Origin: Amorphophallus konjac | Taxonomy: Eukaryota > Streptophyta > Magnoliopsida > Alismatales > Araceae | DNA length: 64,000 bases | NCBI GenBank assembly: GCA_022559845.1 | Contig: CM040128.1 | Span: 181,332,691 to 181,396,690 of the forward strand | Direction of reading: 5' to 3' | Shown: piece after piece, positions 20,513 through 32,409 of the stretch | How the letters are laid out: every line of letters begins with the position of its first letter | Numbering within the stretch: the first letter of the stretch is position 1 | Program-made: the position numbers and the translations under genes | The notes under the pieces: generated by a model | What the model saw: only the letters and a program-made list of their open reading frames with translations | The model's database searches: none | What the model was told of the DNA's origin: nothing

Positions 20513-21979
20513 TGATTTCCTGATTTTGTGGTTTTTCTGTAAACCTTGACAATGGGTTATGTGTATAGGCACTATATTCCATTCCGTGAATATAGTCCCA
20601 CGTTTCACGTTATTTTATCGAATACCCACTATTTCTCGGTGATAGATGAACCCTTCGCGGGACATTCCGTTCCTCCAGATTGGTGACTTTATCATAGAGA
20701 CCTCCGTAAGACTCCGCTAACCTTGGATTCCCTCAAGGCAGCTGAGCAGGTTGTACCATCAAAACCCATGACACTACTTGATTTCCATGTCACTCTAAAG
20801 AAACATGGAACCGGCCCTCATGATATGCTATTTTGATGTCATGAGAATATCCCTAAAATTAATGGAGTGGGAAGCCATGCCATTAGTGTCCTTATGAATC
20901 AGGTGCATACTTATGGACCTCAATTCTATCTAGCTTATCATGTCCAAGAACGAGCGACCATCTCTATATGAGTGCTTATTCTTAATATCATGGCACCCGG
21001 TTAGGGAGCCTATTCCACCTAGTTTTAATGCAAATCATGGATATACCGTTACTTTAGTAGTACGTCCTTACACATCATGATTCAATCCTTGAAATTCTTT
21101 TCCTTATAATCTACCTTAAAGTTCCTACAAGTTTAATTCCATTGAAACTCTATATTGGCTATAACCATAGTGGATGTGGAAAAATACACGATCAATGCCT
21201 ACGCATATAAGGGCCCGATCTGGTCCTGGGAGGAGCACCCGAAAGTACTAGTGCCCATGGGAGTTGTAATGATCACGGTGTGGCATTGCACCGAAGTGCA
21301 TGACTAGTTTGATTAGACATTCCACAATCTCATCCTCGACTTGATATGACCTGACTTGCGTGACCCGGAAAGGTTATTTATATACTTTCTTGAAACGTGA
21401 TGGCCAATTCCCGACATGACATGATGAATATACTTGCTTGAATATCTTGACATTTGTTGATATAATTTCTTGAAAGACATGCTAGTTCACTCAATTATCT
21501 CTTGTTATATTCTCTCTCTTGTCGTTTTACGCAAACATGCATAGCTTTATTGCATTCATGTAACATGTAATTTACTTAAAGTAAGCTAGCTCTTGAGATA
21601 TAATTCCTACTGAGCATTCGCTTATGCAGTGTTTTCCCCTATTTTTTTCAGGTAAGTCCGATGACGAGACTCAATCGGATGGGGAAGGTCAAGAGTGAAG
21701 AGATTAGAGCTCTCCGTCTATCCAAGCGTCTACTAGTCTTATCTTTCTATGTTTTTGAGTTATTCGTTGTACTTTTCCCTTTATTGAGTCTTAGCACTTT
21801 CATTAAGTGGATTGTAATATAAGTACTTTTAAGGTTGTGATTGAATAAAGGATTGGGTTATCTTTACTTTTGCGCACTCTGTCTTTGTGTTGAATACACT
21901 AACGCTCTGATTGACATGATCGATATAAACTTGTCACGCACTCCGAGTTCCTTCCGCGCTCGGGGCGTGACAGTTTTTG

Positions 21980-21991
21980 TGGTATCAGAGC
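21980..21991 (+). other. Primer binding site of D
   Basis: TGGTATCAGAGC, seven bases after the LTR end, matching the initiator tRNA-Met type site. Confidence 0.9.
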
Positions 21992-22143
21992 CTAGGATAT
22001 TCAATTCCTAGGAAACCCAAGTCCAAGGATAGGTTTAAAACCTTTAACCGGTGAGATTGGGTAGAACCAAGGGTTAAGTTAACTTAGAATCAAAACCTTT
22101 GAACATAATCACATATTAATATAGTTATTGTAATTGTAGGACA

Positions 22144-23352
22144 ATGGCTGCCGAACGTGCCCAGTTGCGCAACATGCAACGCACTCTGCAAGGCATGACC
22201 CAGGCACTTCAACAGGTGGCACAAGGAGGTGCACATCGTGGAGCAGGAAATCTCCACCAAAGCTTCAAGAACATGAACCCTCCTAAGTTCTTGGGATCCA
22301 CTGATCCGGATGACGCTGAGCACTAGATCCGGGAGACCGAACGTATCTTTCGAGTTATGCAATGCACGGACCAAGAGAAGGTCTTCTTAGCAACGTTTCA
22401 ATTGGAAAGAGACGCCCGCTGCTGGTGGGAGTCGGTAGATGCCACATTAGATCAAGGACAAGTTACTTGGGAGGAGTTTGTTGAACATTTCAACAATAAA
22501 TATTTTTCAGACCGAGTCCAGGAGAAGAAGGCCGCTGAGTTCGCCGCACTTAAACAATGATCTTTGTCAGTGGCTGAGTATGAGGCACAATTTTCCAAGT
22601 TGTCTCGATATGCTAAACATCTAATTAGTACCGAGAAGATGAAAGCTAGGAGATTCCTAAATGGGCTCAGACCCCAATATATCACACAACTAGCGCCGAT
22701 GGACATACAGGTCTATTCGGAGATAGTACGCCGAGCTCAGTTACTAGAAGATGCCACGGAGCTATCTGATAGGATCCGTGGGAAGGATAAGAAGGAACAA
22801 GTCACTAGTTCGGGTTCCTTTAAACCCAATTTCAAGAAGAGGCCGAGTAATGGAGGTACTCCCTGCCAAGAGCAAAAGTTCAAGAAGACCAAACCTTTCT
22901 CCATCACCACTACACCTTCTAAAGTGGTGTGTAAACACTGTGACAAGGCCGGACATAAGGCCGAAGAATGTTGGAGAAAACTAGGAGCTTGTCTCCGTTG
23001 TGGGAGCTGTGATCATCGGATTCCCGACTGTCCCCTACTCAATGATCAAGCTGGTGACGAAAAGCACCTTGTGACAAAGAATGCACGTCTCCAAGCTATT
23101 AAGGAGACAGAACAAGATGAAGGCAGACTAGTGGAAGGTACATTGAAAGTTTGTTCCAAGTCTGCATATGTCTTATTTGATACTGGTGCCTCGCATTCTT
23201 TTATTTCTAAGAAGTTTGCTAATCCATTACCCATGAAACCGAAATGGATGAAATTAGTTCTTTCAACTCCTCTCGGAAGCGAAGTTGACCTTACTCACCA
23301 TTATCAAAATTGTGAAGTCTTGGTAAAGGGAAGAAATCTTCCTATCGACCTC
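22144..23352 (+). pseudogene. gag: Gag and protease of Tekay element D
   Basis: One frame from ATG 22144, about 403 codons, with two stops inside: TAG at 22324 where the family has Trp, and TGA at 22558. Residues about 45-200 are a Retrotrans_gag capsid domain (PPKFLGSTDPDDAEH, DARCWWESV, FNNKYFSDRVQEKKAAEF). Two CCHC knuckles follow at about 262-305 (CKHCDKAGHKAEEC and CLRCGSCDHRIPDC). The aspartic protease begins with LFDTGASHSFIS near 23175, with the catalytic DTG present. Just before 23360 an ATATA duplication shifts the frame, and the expected DVILGADWL continues in another frame. Gag and Pol were probably one polyprotein. Inactive as it stands. Confidence 0.9.
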
Positions 23353-23454
23353 ATATAGACCTAAAGGAATATGATGTCATATTGGGAGCGGATTGGTTAT
23401 CCAAGTATCAGGCAACTGTGGATTGCCGTAATAGCAAAGTTACTTTCAAAACTT

Positions 23455-26400
23455 TCCGGAACTGGTCTATACTAGCCCTAAGGGTCGAAGCAAGTCGTCT
23501 CTTATTTCGGCTCTCCGAGCTAGCAAGCTAATAAAGAAAGGATGTGTATCCTTCCTTGCGTTTGTCACTATTAAGGAGACTAAGGAGACTAAGATAGAAG
23601 ACATCCCTATTGTGCAAGAATTTTCGGACGTGTTTCCGAAAGATTGTCCTGGATTACCTCCACAAAGAGAAGTGGCCTTCACCTTCGATTTGGTCCCTGG
23701 TGCTGGTCCAGTTTCTAAGGCACCATATAGGATGTCCCCTGCCGAACTCAAGGAGTCAAAAGAACAATTGATGGAACTTCTTAAGAAGGGTTTTATAAGA
23801 CCAAGCACTTCCCCGCGGGGAGCACCTGTGCTATTTGTAAAGAAGAAGGATGGATCCATGAGGTTATGCATCGACTATCGACAGTTGAATCACCTTACTA
23901 TCAAGAACAAATATCCACTGCCGAGAATCGATGAACTATTTGGTCAAATATCTGGATCCAAGTATTTCTCGAAGATCGATCTAAGGTCGGGATATCACCA
24001 ACTAAGGATCAAAGATGATGACATTTATAAGACCGCGTTCAGAAGCAGGTATGGGCACTATGAATTTATTGTTATGCCTTTTGGACTAACAAATGCCCCT
24101 GATGCCTTTATGCAATTAATGAATAGTATATTCAGGTCTCATCTAGATCAATTCATAGTGGTTTTCATTGATGATATACAGATCTATTCAAAGACCAAGG
24201 AAGAGCATGAGGAGCATTTGAGGATTGCATGACAGATATTGAGGATGAATCAGTTATATGCAAAGCTCAGTAAATGTGAATTCTGGTTAGAAGAAGTATC
24301 TTTCTTGGGTCATGTTATATCGAAGGACGGTTTATCTGTAGATCCATCAAAGGTTGAAGATGTACGGAATTGGGAAAGACCGACCAATGCTAGCGATATC
24401 TGAAGTTTTCTGGGTCTTGCATGTTATTATCGGTGATTCATTAAGGATTTCTCCAAGATAGCCGTACCACTCAAAAGGCTAACTCGCAAGGAGATCCGTT
24501 ATAAATGGAGCGAGGAATGTGAAAGAAGCTTTCAAGCTCTCAAGGATCACCTAACTACTGCCCCGGTCTTAGTTTTACCAGTTGAAGGAGAAAAGTTTGA
24601 GGTATACACTGATGCATCTGGCATTGGCCTTGGATGTGTTTTAATGCAACAAGGAAGAGTTATAGCTTATTATTCTCGCCAATTGAAGATGCACGAGGAG
24701 AACTACCCAGTCCATGACGTAGAATTGGCTGCAGTAGTGTTTGCGCTGAAGTTATGGAGACATTACTTATACGGAGTGCAGTTCACTGTATACTCCGATC
24801 ACAAGAGTCTCAAGTATCTTTTCTCTCAAAAGGAATTTAATATGAGGCAAAGACGTTCGCTAGAATATCTCAAGGACTTCGACTTCACAATACAATATCA
24901 TCCTAGAAAGGGTAATCTTGTAGCTGATGCCCTCAGTTGAAAGCCAAGAGCGATTTTAGCAAATTGTATGATTCAGGAGTGGAAGTTGCTAGAACAATTA
25001 TCTAAGCTTGATATAAGCCTTGACAAGGAGAACAAGTGTGTTACACTATCCCATATAAGCATACTGCCAGATCTACTCTCAGAAATACAAGGACTACAAG
25101 ATAAGGATCCATTAGTAGTGGAAGTCAAGGACAAAATTGAAGAACAATCGGAGTTCAAATTAGCATCAGGAAGATTGATGTTCAGGAATAGAACATGTAT
25201 ACTAGATTGTCCAGAGCTAAAGAAAAAAATCTTAGATGAAGCTCACAGATCAAGGTACACCATGCATCCAGGGTCGACTAAGATGTACCAAGATTTGAAA
25301 AGGACCTTTTGGTGGCCCAATATGAAAAGAGAAATAGTGGATTTCGTGTCTCGCTGTCTCACATGCCAACAAGTTAAGGCGGAACACCAAAAGCATGCCG
25401 GTAAGCTACATCCTCTTGATATTCCAAATTGGAAATGGGAGGATATCGGTATGGAATTCATTATGGGTTTATCTAAATCAAAAGGAGGACATGATGGAAT
25501 ATGGGTTATCATAGACCGATTAACCAAGTCGGCACATTTCTTGCCAATCAAGAGCCGATGGTCAATTGACGTCCTTGCTGCATTATACATTAAGGAGATA
25601 GTCAGGTTACATGGAGTACCTATCTCAATCGTGTCTGACCGAGACCCTTGTTTTACTTCTCACTTTTGGAAGGGTCTACAACATTCGTTGGGGATGACAC
25701 TTAACTTTAGTACAGCTTTTCATCCTCAAACGGATGGTCAGACCGAAAGAATGAATCAGGTGGTTGAAGATATGCTCAGGGCTTGCATCATTGATTTTGG
25801 TGGAAGCTGGCATGATCACTTGCCTTTGGTTGAGTTTGCATACAATAATAGTTACCAGGCAAGCATACAGATGGCACCTTTCGAAGCCTCATACGGAAGA
25901 AGTAGCCGATCACCCTTGTGTTGGGACGAAGTTGGCGAGAAACAACTATTAGGTCCAGACATGGTAAGGGATAACACTGAAAAGATTCAATTGATTAGAG
26001 AATGACTTAAAGTTGCTCATTCTAGACAGAAGGCTTATGCTGACACAAGAAGAAGAGATCTCGAATTCCAAGTCGGAGATCACGTATTTCTCAAGATATC
26101 ATCTAGACGTGGAATAAGGAGATTTGGTGTTAAGGGCAAACTTACACCAAGGTTTATCGGACCTTTTGAGATACTGGAAAGAGTTGGCGAGGTTGCTTAC
26201 CGTGTCGCTTTACCTCCTCAATTGTCTGAAGTTCATAATATATTTCACGTATCCATGTTGAAGAAGTATGTGCACGATCCGTCACATATCATTGATCATG
26301 GAGACCTGGTGATTCAAAGGGATCTCACTTATTAACAAAAGCCCATGAAGATCCTCGATCGCGAGGTACGAACATTAAGGAACAAAGTTATTCCCATGGT

Positions 26401-26488
26401 CAACGTGCAATGGAGTAAATGCTCAGAACACGAAGCCACATGGGAGACCGAGGAGTCTATGAGGAAACGATTCCCAGAATTATTCTAA
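23455..26488 (+). pseudogene. pol: Pol of Tekay element D: RT, RNase H, integrase, chromodomain-like end
   Basis: A single frame of about 1010 codons broken by stops at 24230, 24401, 24434, 24938, 26003 and 26333; the first five are TGA where CGA (Arg) is expected and the last is TAA for CAA. RT runs about 23700-24400 with [28 protein letters not shown] and the catalytic FIDD box near 24165. RNase H runs about 24595-24935 with [19 protein letters not shown] and YSDHKSL. Integrase begins near 25225 with an HHCC finger (HRSRYTMHP and CLTCQQVK), then a core with IIDRLTKSAHF, VSDRDPCF and QTDGQTERMNQ. The C-terminus has FQVGDHVFLKIS, GPFEILERVG and NIFHVSMLKKYV, ending in a degenerate chromodomain (VNVQWSKCSEHEATWETE). 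All catalytic residues I checked are intact; only stops and an upstream frameshift disable it. Confidence 0.93.
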
Positions 26489-26549
26489 AAAAGTATGTAC
26501 TCTACACTCTCCACGTCTATATACGATTGAATTTGGGGACCAAATTCTT

Positions 26550-26564
26550 TTAAGTGGGGGAGGG
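26550..26564 (+). promoter_or_regulatory. Polypurine tract of D
   Basis: TTAAGTGGGGGAGGG directly abuts the 3' LTR start TGTAGCAACC at 26565. Confidence 0.9.
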
Positions 26565-29500
26565 TGTAGCAACCCTGATAAATTAAAGGACTAGAAAGTC
26601 TAAATAAATTAAAAATAATAATTAAACAAGGCCCAAACCTTGTACATGACCCTCTTGCATCCTAAAAAGTCTAACAAAAGAACTTATGGACACTACTATT
26701 GTATTATAATAAATTTAAGAATGACATGTTATTTTTATGTAAACATTTAATGCACAACGTAATTTTAATTGAATTAAGAATCATTAAATCTCGAAGAAAA
26801 TGTCAATTTATATTTCATTACTAATTTAGAAAATTAGATATTCCACATTTATTACATTATTAGAAGGGAGAAGGATATATATATAAGATTTAATTACATT
26901 AAAGATATGTAAAAGATAAAAGAATGAGCATATATGTAATTTCGGTTCTTTCAAGAGCATTAAGAAAAGGCCAAAAACTCAATTGACGCCTCTTCGTACA
27001 GGCGTATCCAACGTGAAAGACGACTTAATGCAAGTCGTTATTTATAATTAGTAAAAGTCAAATAAAGTATATAGATAAGAGAGTGATAGAAATAATAGGA
27101 CATATATACAATATTAATCCTTTGGAGGTTAAGGAGAAATGCCAAAATGCAATTGATGCCATTGATTTAGGAGTTGATTTCAAATGTGACGACTTAATAA
27201 AAGTCGTTATTTTATTCTAAAATGAATAGTGCCCATTTTTGAATTAAAGAAATTTGGAAAACTAATTATATGAAAAAATAGATAAAAATGGAAAACTTGT
27301 ACCCCTAAAATTTCCCATCTAGATCACGTCAAGAAAGAAAGATAAAAATCCAAAAAGATCGTTACACCTTAAATTAACAAATAGGGAAAGGTGAATGACG
27401 CCTCCGAGCAAGTCGTCATTTAATTTTTGACGACTGTGTATACAAGCGTCATTTATTGAAATAACGCCCCAACATGAGGCGTCATTTCCAAACAGAACCC
27501 GTTGGTGTTTGGTTCGAACAAGGATGTTATCTGGGTAAGTGTTGATTAGGGAAAGGTTGAACGCGTAGATGTCTAAGTTTAATCAGGAGTCTGCGTAGAA
27601 AGTTTCAATTCTAATCAAACTCCTAGAACCCAGTAGTATTCCTTCCCTATAAATACCCCTTCCCATCGAGCCAACCTGCTAGGCTCTTTTCTTCAACAAA
27701 CTGCTGTTACTCTATGCGTGAAGAACACAAGAAGGTTCTTCAACTTCTTCCCTTTTTCATACTGCTGCGTTCGAAGGGCAGACGGCACCTGCCGTGGAAA
27801 CGAGAGGAACATGGGTGTTCTTCATTGACTTCTTCCTCTTCTTCCTGCGGATTACCTGCGCCAAGAAGGGGCCGCGGCTGCTGCGTTATTGCTCTTCACC
27901 CTTCTGCAACTTCATACAAGGGTTGTTGTTGTTGCGTTTAATAAGAGCTGCTGCTCTTGTTATATTCCAGTAACTCTGTTTGAAACAGAGTATCGTTCTT
28001 GATTCTTCATCCTCATCACGTTTCTATCGTCTACAACTCCGAAAAGGTAGGTTTTCTCAAGTGTTAAGCAAAAATTTATGGATATTAGGCCAATTGCATG
28101 CATAAAGGTTATTAGTGCTGTGACTGACTGCCATATGAATTTTCATGATTTCATCGTTCTACTGAAAATGACGCCCTAGATCAAGGCGTTGTTTTTATTT
28201 TAACGCCCGTGAAGACAGGTGTCAATTCTCTAGTTAATTAATAATGACAAATGTTCAAAAGTTAATAACTATAAACCCTGATGTGTTAAGTAATGAATGA
28301 TCATGTTAGTGAATTCCTGCTATTTTTCTCTATCTACCCATGTCTCTAGTTTCTTCATTGGAAATACCAAAAAAGCCATGTCTGTGATTGTACCTGATCA
28401 TATGACAAGTAAATGACGACCATGTCTAGGTCGTCAATTGAACAAACGCCCCTGTACGCAGGCGTCAATTAGTGATAAATCAAGAATTCCTAAAAATGTT
28501 TATAATTTCCCAGATATTGAAATAATGACATGCATCCTATCATCTTTTTGATATATGACGCCCTTGACTAGGGCGCTGTTTACGAAATTGAAGCCTTAAT
28601 GTAAGACGTCATTTATATAATACCTGAAATTTTAGAATGTCTATAGATTCTAATATTAACAAGACCTGGATATAACGACTGCGTGAACAGTCGTCATTTA
28701 CTGAACTGACGACCCTGACAAGGACGCCAATTCATAAAATGAAGACTCAAGCCCAGATGCCAGTTGACTGATTTCCTGATTTCGTGGTTTTTCTGTAACC
28801 CTTGACAATGGGTTATGTGTATAGGCACTATATTCCATTCCGTGAATATAGTCCCACGTTTCACGTTGTTTTATCGAATACCCACTATTTCTCGGTGATA
28901 GATGAACCCTCCGCGGGACATTCCGTTCCTCCGGATTGGTGACTTTATCATAGAGACCTCCGTAAGACTCTGCTAGCCTTGGATTCCCTCAAGGCAACTA
29001 AGCAGGTTGTACCATCAAAACCCATGACACTACTTGATTTTCATGTCACTCTAAAGAAACATGGTACCGGCCCTCATGATATGCTATTTTGATGTCATAA
29101 GAATATCCCTAAAATTAATGGAGTGGGAAACCATGCCATTAGTGTCCTTATGAATCAGGTGCCATACTTATGGACCTCAATTCTATCTAGCTTATCATGT
29201 CCAAGAACGAGCGACCATCTCTATATGAGCGCTTATTCTTAATATCATGGCACCCGGTTAGGGAGCCTATTCCACCTAGTTTTAATGCAAATCATGGTTA
29301 TACAGTTACTTTAGTAGTACGTCCTTACACATCATGATTCAATCCTTGAAATTCTTTTCCTTATGATCTACCTTAAAGTTCCTACAAGTTTAATTCCATT
29401 GAAACTCTATATTGGCTATAACCATAGTGGATGTCGAAAAATACACGATCAATGCCTGCACATAAGGGCCCGATCTGGTCCTGGGAGGAGCACCCGAAAG

Positions 29501-30228
29501 TACTAGTGCCCATGGGAGTTGTAATGATCACGGTGTGGCATTACACCAAAGTGCATGACTAGCTTGATTAGACATTCCACAATCTCATCCTCGACTTGAC
29601 ATGACCTGACTTGCGTGACCCGGAAAGGGTATTTATATACTTGCTTGAAACGTGATGGCCAATTCCCGACATGACATGATGAATATACTTGCTTGAATAT
29701 CTTGATATTTGTTGATATAATTTCTTGAAAGACATGCTAGGTTACTCAATTATCTCTTGTTATATTCTCTCTCTCTTGTCATTTTACGCAAACATGCATA
29801 GCTTTACTGCATTCATGTAACATGTAATTTACTTAAAGTAAGCTAGCTCTTGAGATATAATTCCTACTGAGCATTCGCTCATCCTGTGTTTTCCCCTATT
29901 TTTTCAGGTAAGTCCGATGACGAGACTCAATCGGATGGGGAAGGTCAAGAGTGAAGAGATTAGAGCTCTCCGTCTATCCAAGCGTCTACTAGTCTTATCT
30001 TTCTATATTTTTGAGTCAATCGTTGTACTTTTCCCTTTATTGAGTCTTAGCACTTTCATTAAGTGGATTGTAATAGAAGTACTTTTAAGGTTGTGATTGA
30101 ATAAAGGATTAGGTTATCTTAACTTTTGCGCACTCTGTCTTTGTGTTGAATACACTAACGCTCTGATTGACATGATCGATATAAACTTGTCACGCACTCC
30201 GGGTTCCTTCCGCGATCGGAGCGTGACA
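26565..30228 (+). repeat. 3' LTR of D (3664 bp)
   Basis: Same length as the 5' LTR, with scattered substitutions and small indels that cancel. It carries the same dyad array, TATA box (27647-27655) and short leader ORF (27714-27941). It ends GAGCGTGACA and is followed by the CTGAA duplication (30229-30233). Confidence 0.95.
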
Positions 30229-30436
30229 CTGAACTCCCTGCGCCCTGCTCGAACTCCTGGACCTCAACCTCGATGTCATGCTCCGCCATGGAAGAACGAG
30301 AAGGAGAAGAAGATGTATCAAAGTCGGAAGAACTTGCTGAAGGCGGAAGCTAACGGATTGCCGCCACCATCGTCTCTGCCAACTCTGCGAAGGCTTCTGC
30401 TATCTTCCGCTCCCTCTAGTCGTCTCCACGGCGCAT
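30229..30436 (-). pseudogene. N-terminus of G1 antisense gene
   Basis: On the reverse strand the ATG is at 30436, reading MRRGDD and then TAG where the second copy (32185) has CAG; downstream it keeps the frame KIAEAFAELAETM and the acidic HDIEVEVQEFEQG. The D insertion at 30229 separates it from the rest of the gene at 15958-18303. Confidence 0.7.
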
Positions 30437-30511
30437 GAATCCTCTCATATTTTGAATATGATGAAGGGAAAAGCCCTGAACGGAGGAAATGTAGGGTGCA
30501 GGTATACGAGA

Positions 30512-30520
30512 TATTTATAG
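30512..30520 (-). promoter_or_regulatory. TATA box of the G1 antisense gene
   Basis: CTATAAATA on the reverse strand, 76 bases upstream of the antisense ATG; the second copy has the same box at the same distance (32261-32269 to 32185). Confidence 0.65.
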
Positions 30521-30759
30521 GCCCGAGTGGCCCTCAGAGGAGGCGGCCTGACGTTTTGAACTCCAAGATGGTCCTCCCCCGAGCCAACGTAAAGGCATCA
30601 TCATCACGCACATGCCCCCAGGATGGCCGCATTAAATGGCCCCTAAACTATGCAGCTAAAAAGGCCCGCGAATAGATGCTCCCCATCCGAGCCACCAATA
30701 CAACCCCATTATACTCTACTCTCTGAGCCCAAACGTTGGCTCAGGTGTTGGGGGGCAAG

Positions 30760-31559
30760 TGGAGAGGGGTAAGTCAGCGGCCCAAAAGACATGCGGTACG
30801 GAACTGCCCAACAAGGTATAACCCGACCCAACGAGGTCGAATCCCCCCAAGTGATAGCCCCACCAACGGGCCCACTTATTTTGAAGCCCAAAAAGCCCGG
30901 TCCAATACTTCCTAGGCGGCCTGTGGGCCAGGAAGGCCGAGCAAAGGTCATTCGGGAAGCCCAAGCGGGTGCCGAGCATAACCGATTAGGGAAAGCTCGA
31001 GCGCTCCTCGACCCAGAACCCCAAGATTGAACCCCCGACGCAAGCAAAGGATGCCCCGTGTATGTTATGGATCAGCTCTGTACCAAGAGTCCTCGTGGCG
31101 TTGGGGTGTGATCCTCGTAGCTGGATGCTTGTCCAAGCGGATTACTCGCTATCACCCGAGAGCAGGGAACCCGAAAGAATAAGGGAGGGCAAGAGTCCTC
31201 AAATGGTGAAGAGCCCTCACCCAGGACGCAACACCTCCTCATATCTCAAGATCTCTTGGCTCCGGGAAGGGAGCGACCCCCCTATATAAACTCAAGGAGA
31301 CCCTCCGAAAAGGTAAGCGATGTCTGAGTACTCTAAGCCACATTTCCTAGTGGAGAGTGATCTAGTGCCTCCTCTTCCTCCTCCCTCTCCTCTGCACCAG
31401 GCTCTATCATATTGTTGACTTAGGCATCGGAGGGTTTTCCCCAGGGGCATCACGCTGGGCACCCCTGATCTGTTTTCTCACCTCGCAGAACTCTCAACAT
31501 TCGTGGCGACGAATGTACATCGGACGACTCAGGCTTCGGCGCGAGATCATCCCTCCTCA
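30760..31559 (+). repeat. LTR1 of Tat element G (about 800 bp)
   Basis: Matches LTR2 (34308-35067). The left limit is inferred as TGGAGAGGGG after the GTTGGGGGGCAAG purine-rich tract; the right limit is CCTCA where similarity to LTR2 stops. TATATAA at 31283-31289 is the promoter. LTR2 lacks about 40 bases present here near 30915-30955. Directly after LTR1 the sequence jumps into the middle of the antisense gene of the next copy. Confidence 0.75.
31283..31289 (+). promoter_or_regulatory. TATA box of LTR1
   Basis: TATATAA in CCCCTATATAAACTC; the same box is at 34791-34797 in LTR2. Confidence 0.75.
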
Positions 31560-31560
31560 T

Positions 31561-32185
31561 CGGAGAGGGTCACACAACTTCTCCCCCTCCTATCCTGGAG
31601 GTAGAAGAAACCCTTCCCGACGTGGGTTTGCTCCTTCAACTTGAAGAAAGCATGAAAGAGGTCTAAAGACGTGGTGAGGCCACTCGAGCGACAAAGGGCG
31701 ATGAAGGAAAAGATGAAGGTGTAGGAATTGGAAACCAACTGGACAGGAGCCAGTTGGTAGAATTTCAGCAACTGCTCAACAAAGGGATGGAGAGGAAGAT
31801 GGAAACCGCACTTCCAAGCTAAAAGAAAGATGCAGAAAAGGCCCGAACGGGTGTCCAGGCTGGACTCATGAGGTTTGGCCGGAGAAAAGTAGTACCGCCA
31901 TAGCAACTTGAAGCGCCTCTCAATCTCCTTCACCTCGGCCTCGCCCAACTTGCTGTGCAAATGGTGGCCGGATGCGGGCCCTGAACTCCCCATGCCCTGC
32001 TCGAACTCCTGGACCTCAACCTCAATGTCATGCTCCACCATGGAAGAATGAGAAGGAGAAGATGTATCAGAGTCGGAAGAACTGGCCGGAGGGGGAACCT
32101 GACGGATCGCCGCCGCCATGGTCTCTGCCAACTCTACAAAGGCTTCTGCGATTTTTCGCTCCCTCTGGTCATCTCCACGGCGCAT
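31561..32185 (-). pseudogene. Second copy of the Tat antisense gene, N-terminal 208 codons
   Basis: Open from ATG 32185 to the junction with LTR1. Residues 1-75 are charged and acidic (MRRGDDQRERKIAEAF, then SSSDSDTSSPSHSS). Residues about 85-200 are the Transposase_28-like domain: EVKEIERRFKLLWRYYF, SLDTRSGLFCIFLLAW, PFVEQLLKFYQLAPVQL, SFIALCRSSGL and GKGFFYLQDRRGRSC. It has no stop, unlike the G1 copy, and shows that the D insertion split a continuous frame in G1. The C-terminal coiled-coil part is deleted at the LTR1 junction, so the gene is truncated. Function unknown; it may modulate expression of the sense transcript or encode a DNA-binding accessory protein. Confidence 0.75.
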
Positions 32186-32260
32186 GAATCCTCTCAGATT
32201 TTGAATATGATGAAGGGAAAAGCCCTAAACGGAGGAAATGTAGGGCGTAGGTATACAAGA

Positions 32261-32269
32261 TATTTATAG
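32261..32269 (-). promoter_or_regulatory. TATA box of second antisense gene copy
   Basis: CTATAAATA on the reverse strand, 76 bases upstream of ATG 32185. Confidence 0.65.
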
Positions 32270-32409
32270 GCCCGAGCGGCCCTCGGAGGAGGTGACATGT
32301 CGTTTCGAACACCAAGATGGGCCTCCCTCGAGCCAACGCAAAGGCATCATCATCATGCACATGCCCCCAGGATGGCCGTATTAAATGACCCCTAAACTAT
32401 GCAGCTAAA

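Larger units (their letters stand above)
18309..21972 (+). repeat. 5' LTR of D (3664 bp)
   Basis: Matches 26565-30228 at offset 8256. It contains the dyad array, a TATA box at 19391-19399, a leader with a short open frame (19458-19685) and, after about 20620, the block shared with LTR I. No gene is otherwise seen. Confidence 0.95.
18309..30228 (+). mobile_element. Complete Tekay/Del chromovirus D (11,920 bp)
   Basis: Two 3664-bp LTRs, both starting TGTAGCAACC and ending GTGACA, differ by a few percent. Between them lie a primer site, gag, protease, RT, RNase H, integrase with a C-terminal chromodomain-like segment, and a purine tract. The order RT-RNase H-integrase is Ty3/gypsy; [33 protein letters not shown] and the C-terminal segment point to Tekay/Del. 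It sits inside the antisense gene of G1 with a 5-bp duplication. Structure is full length, but gag and pol carry eight premature stops and at least two frameshifts. Confidence 0.95.
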
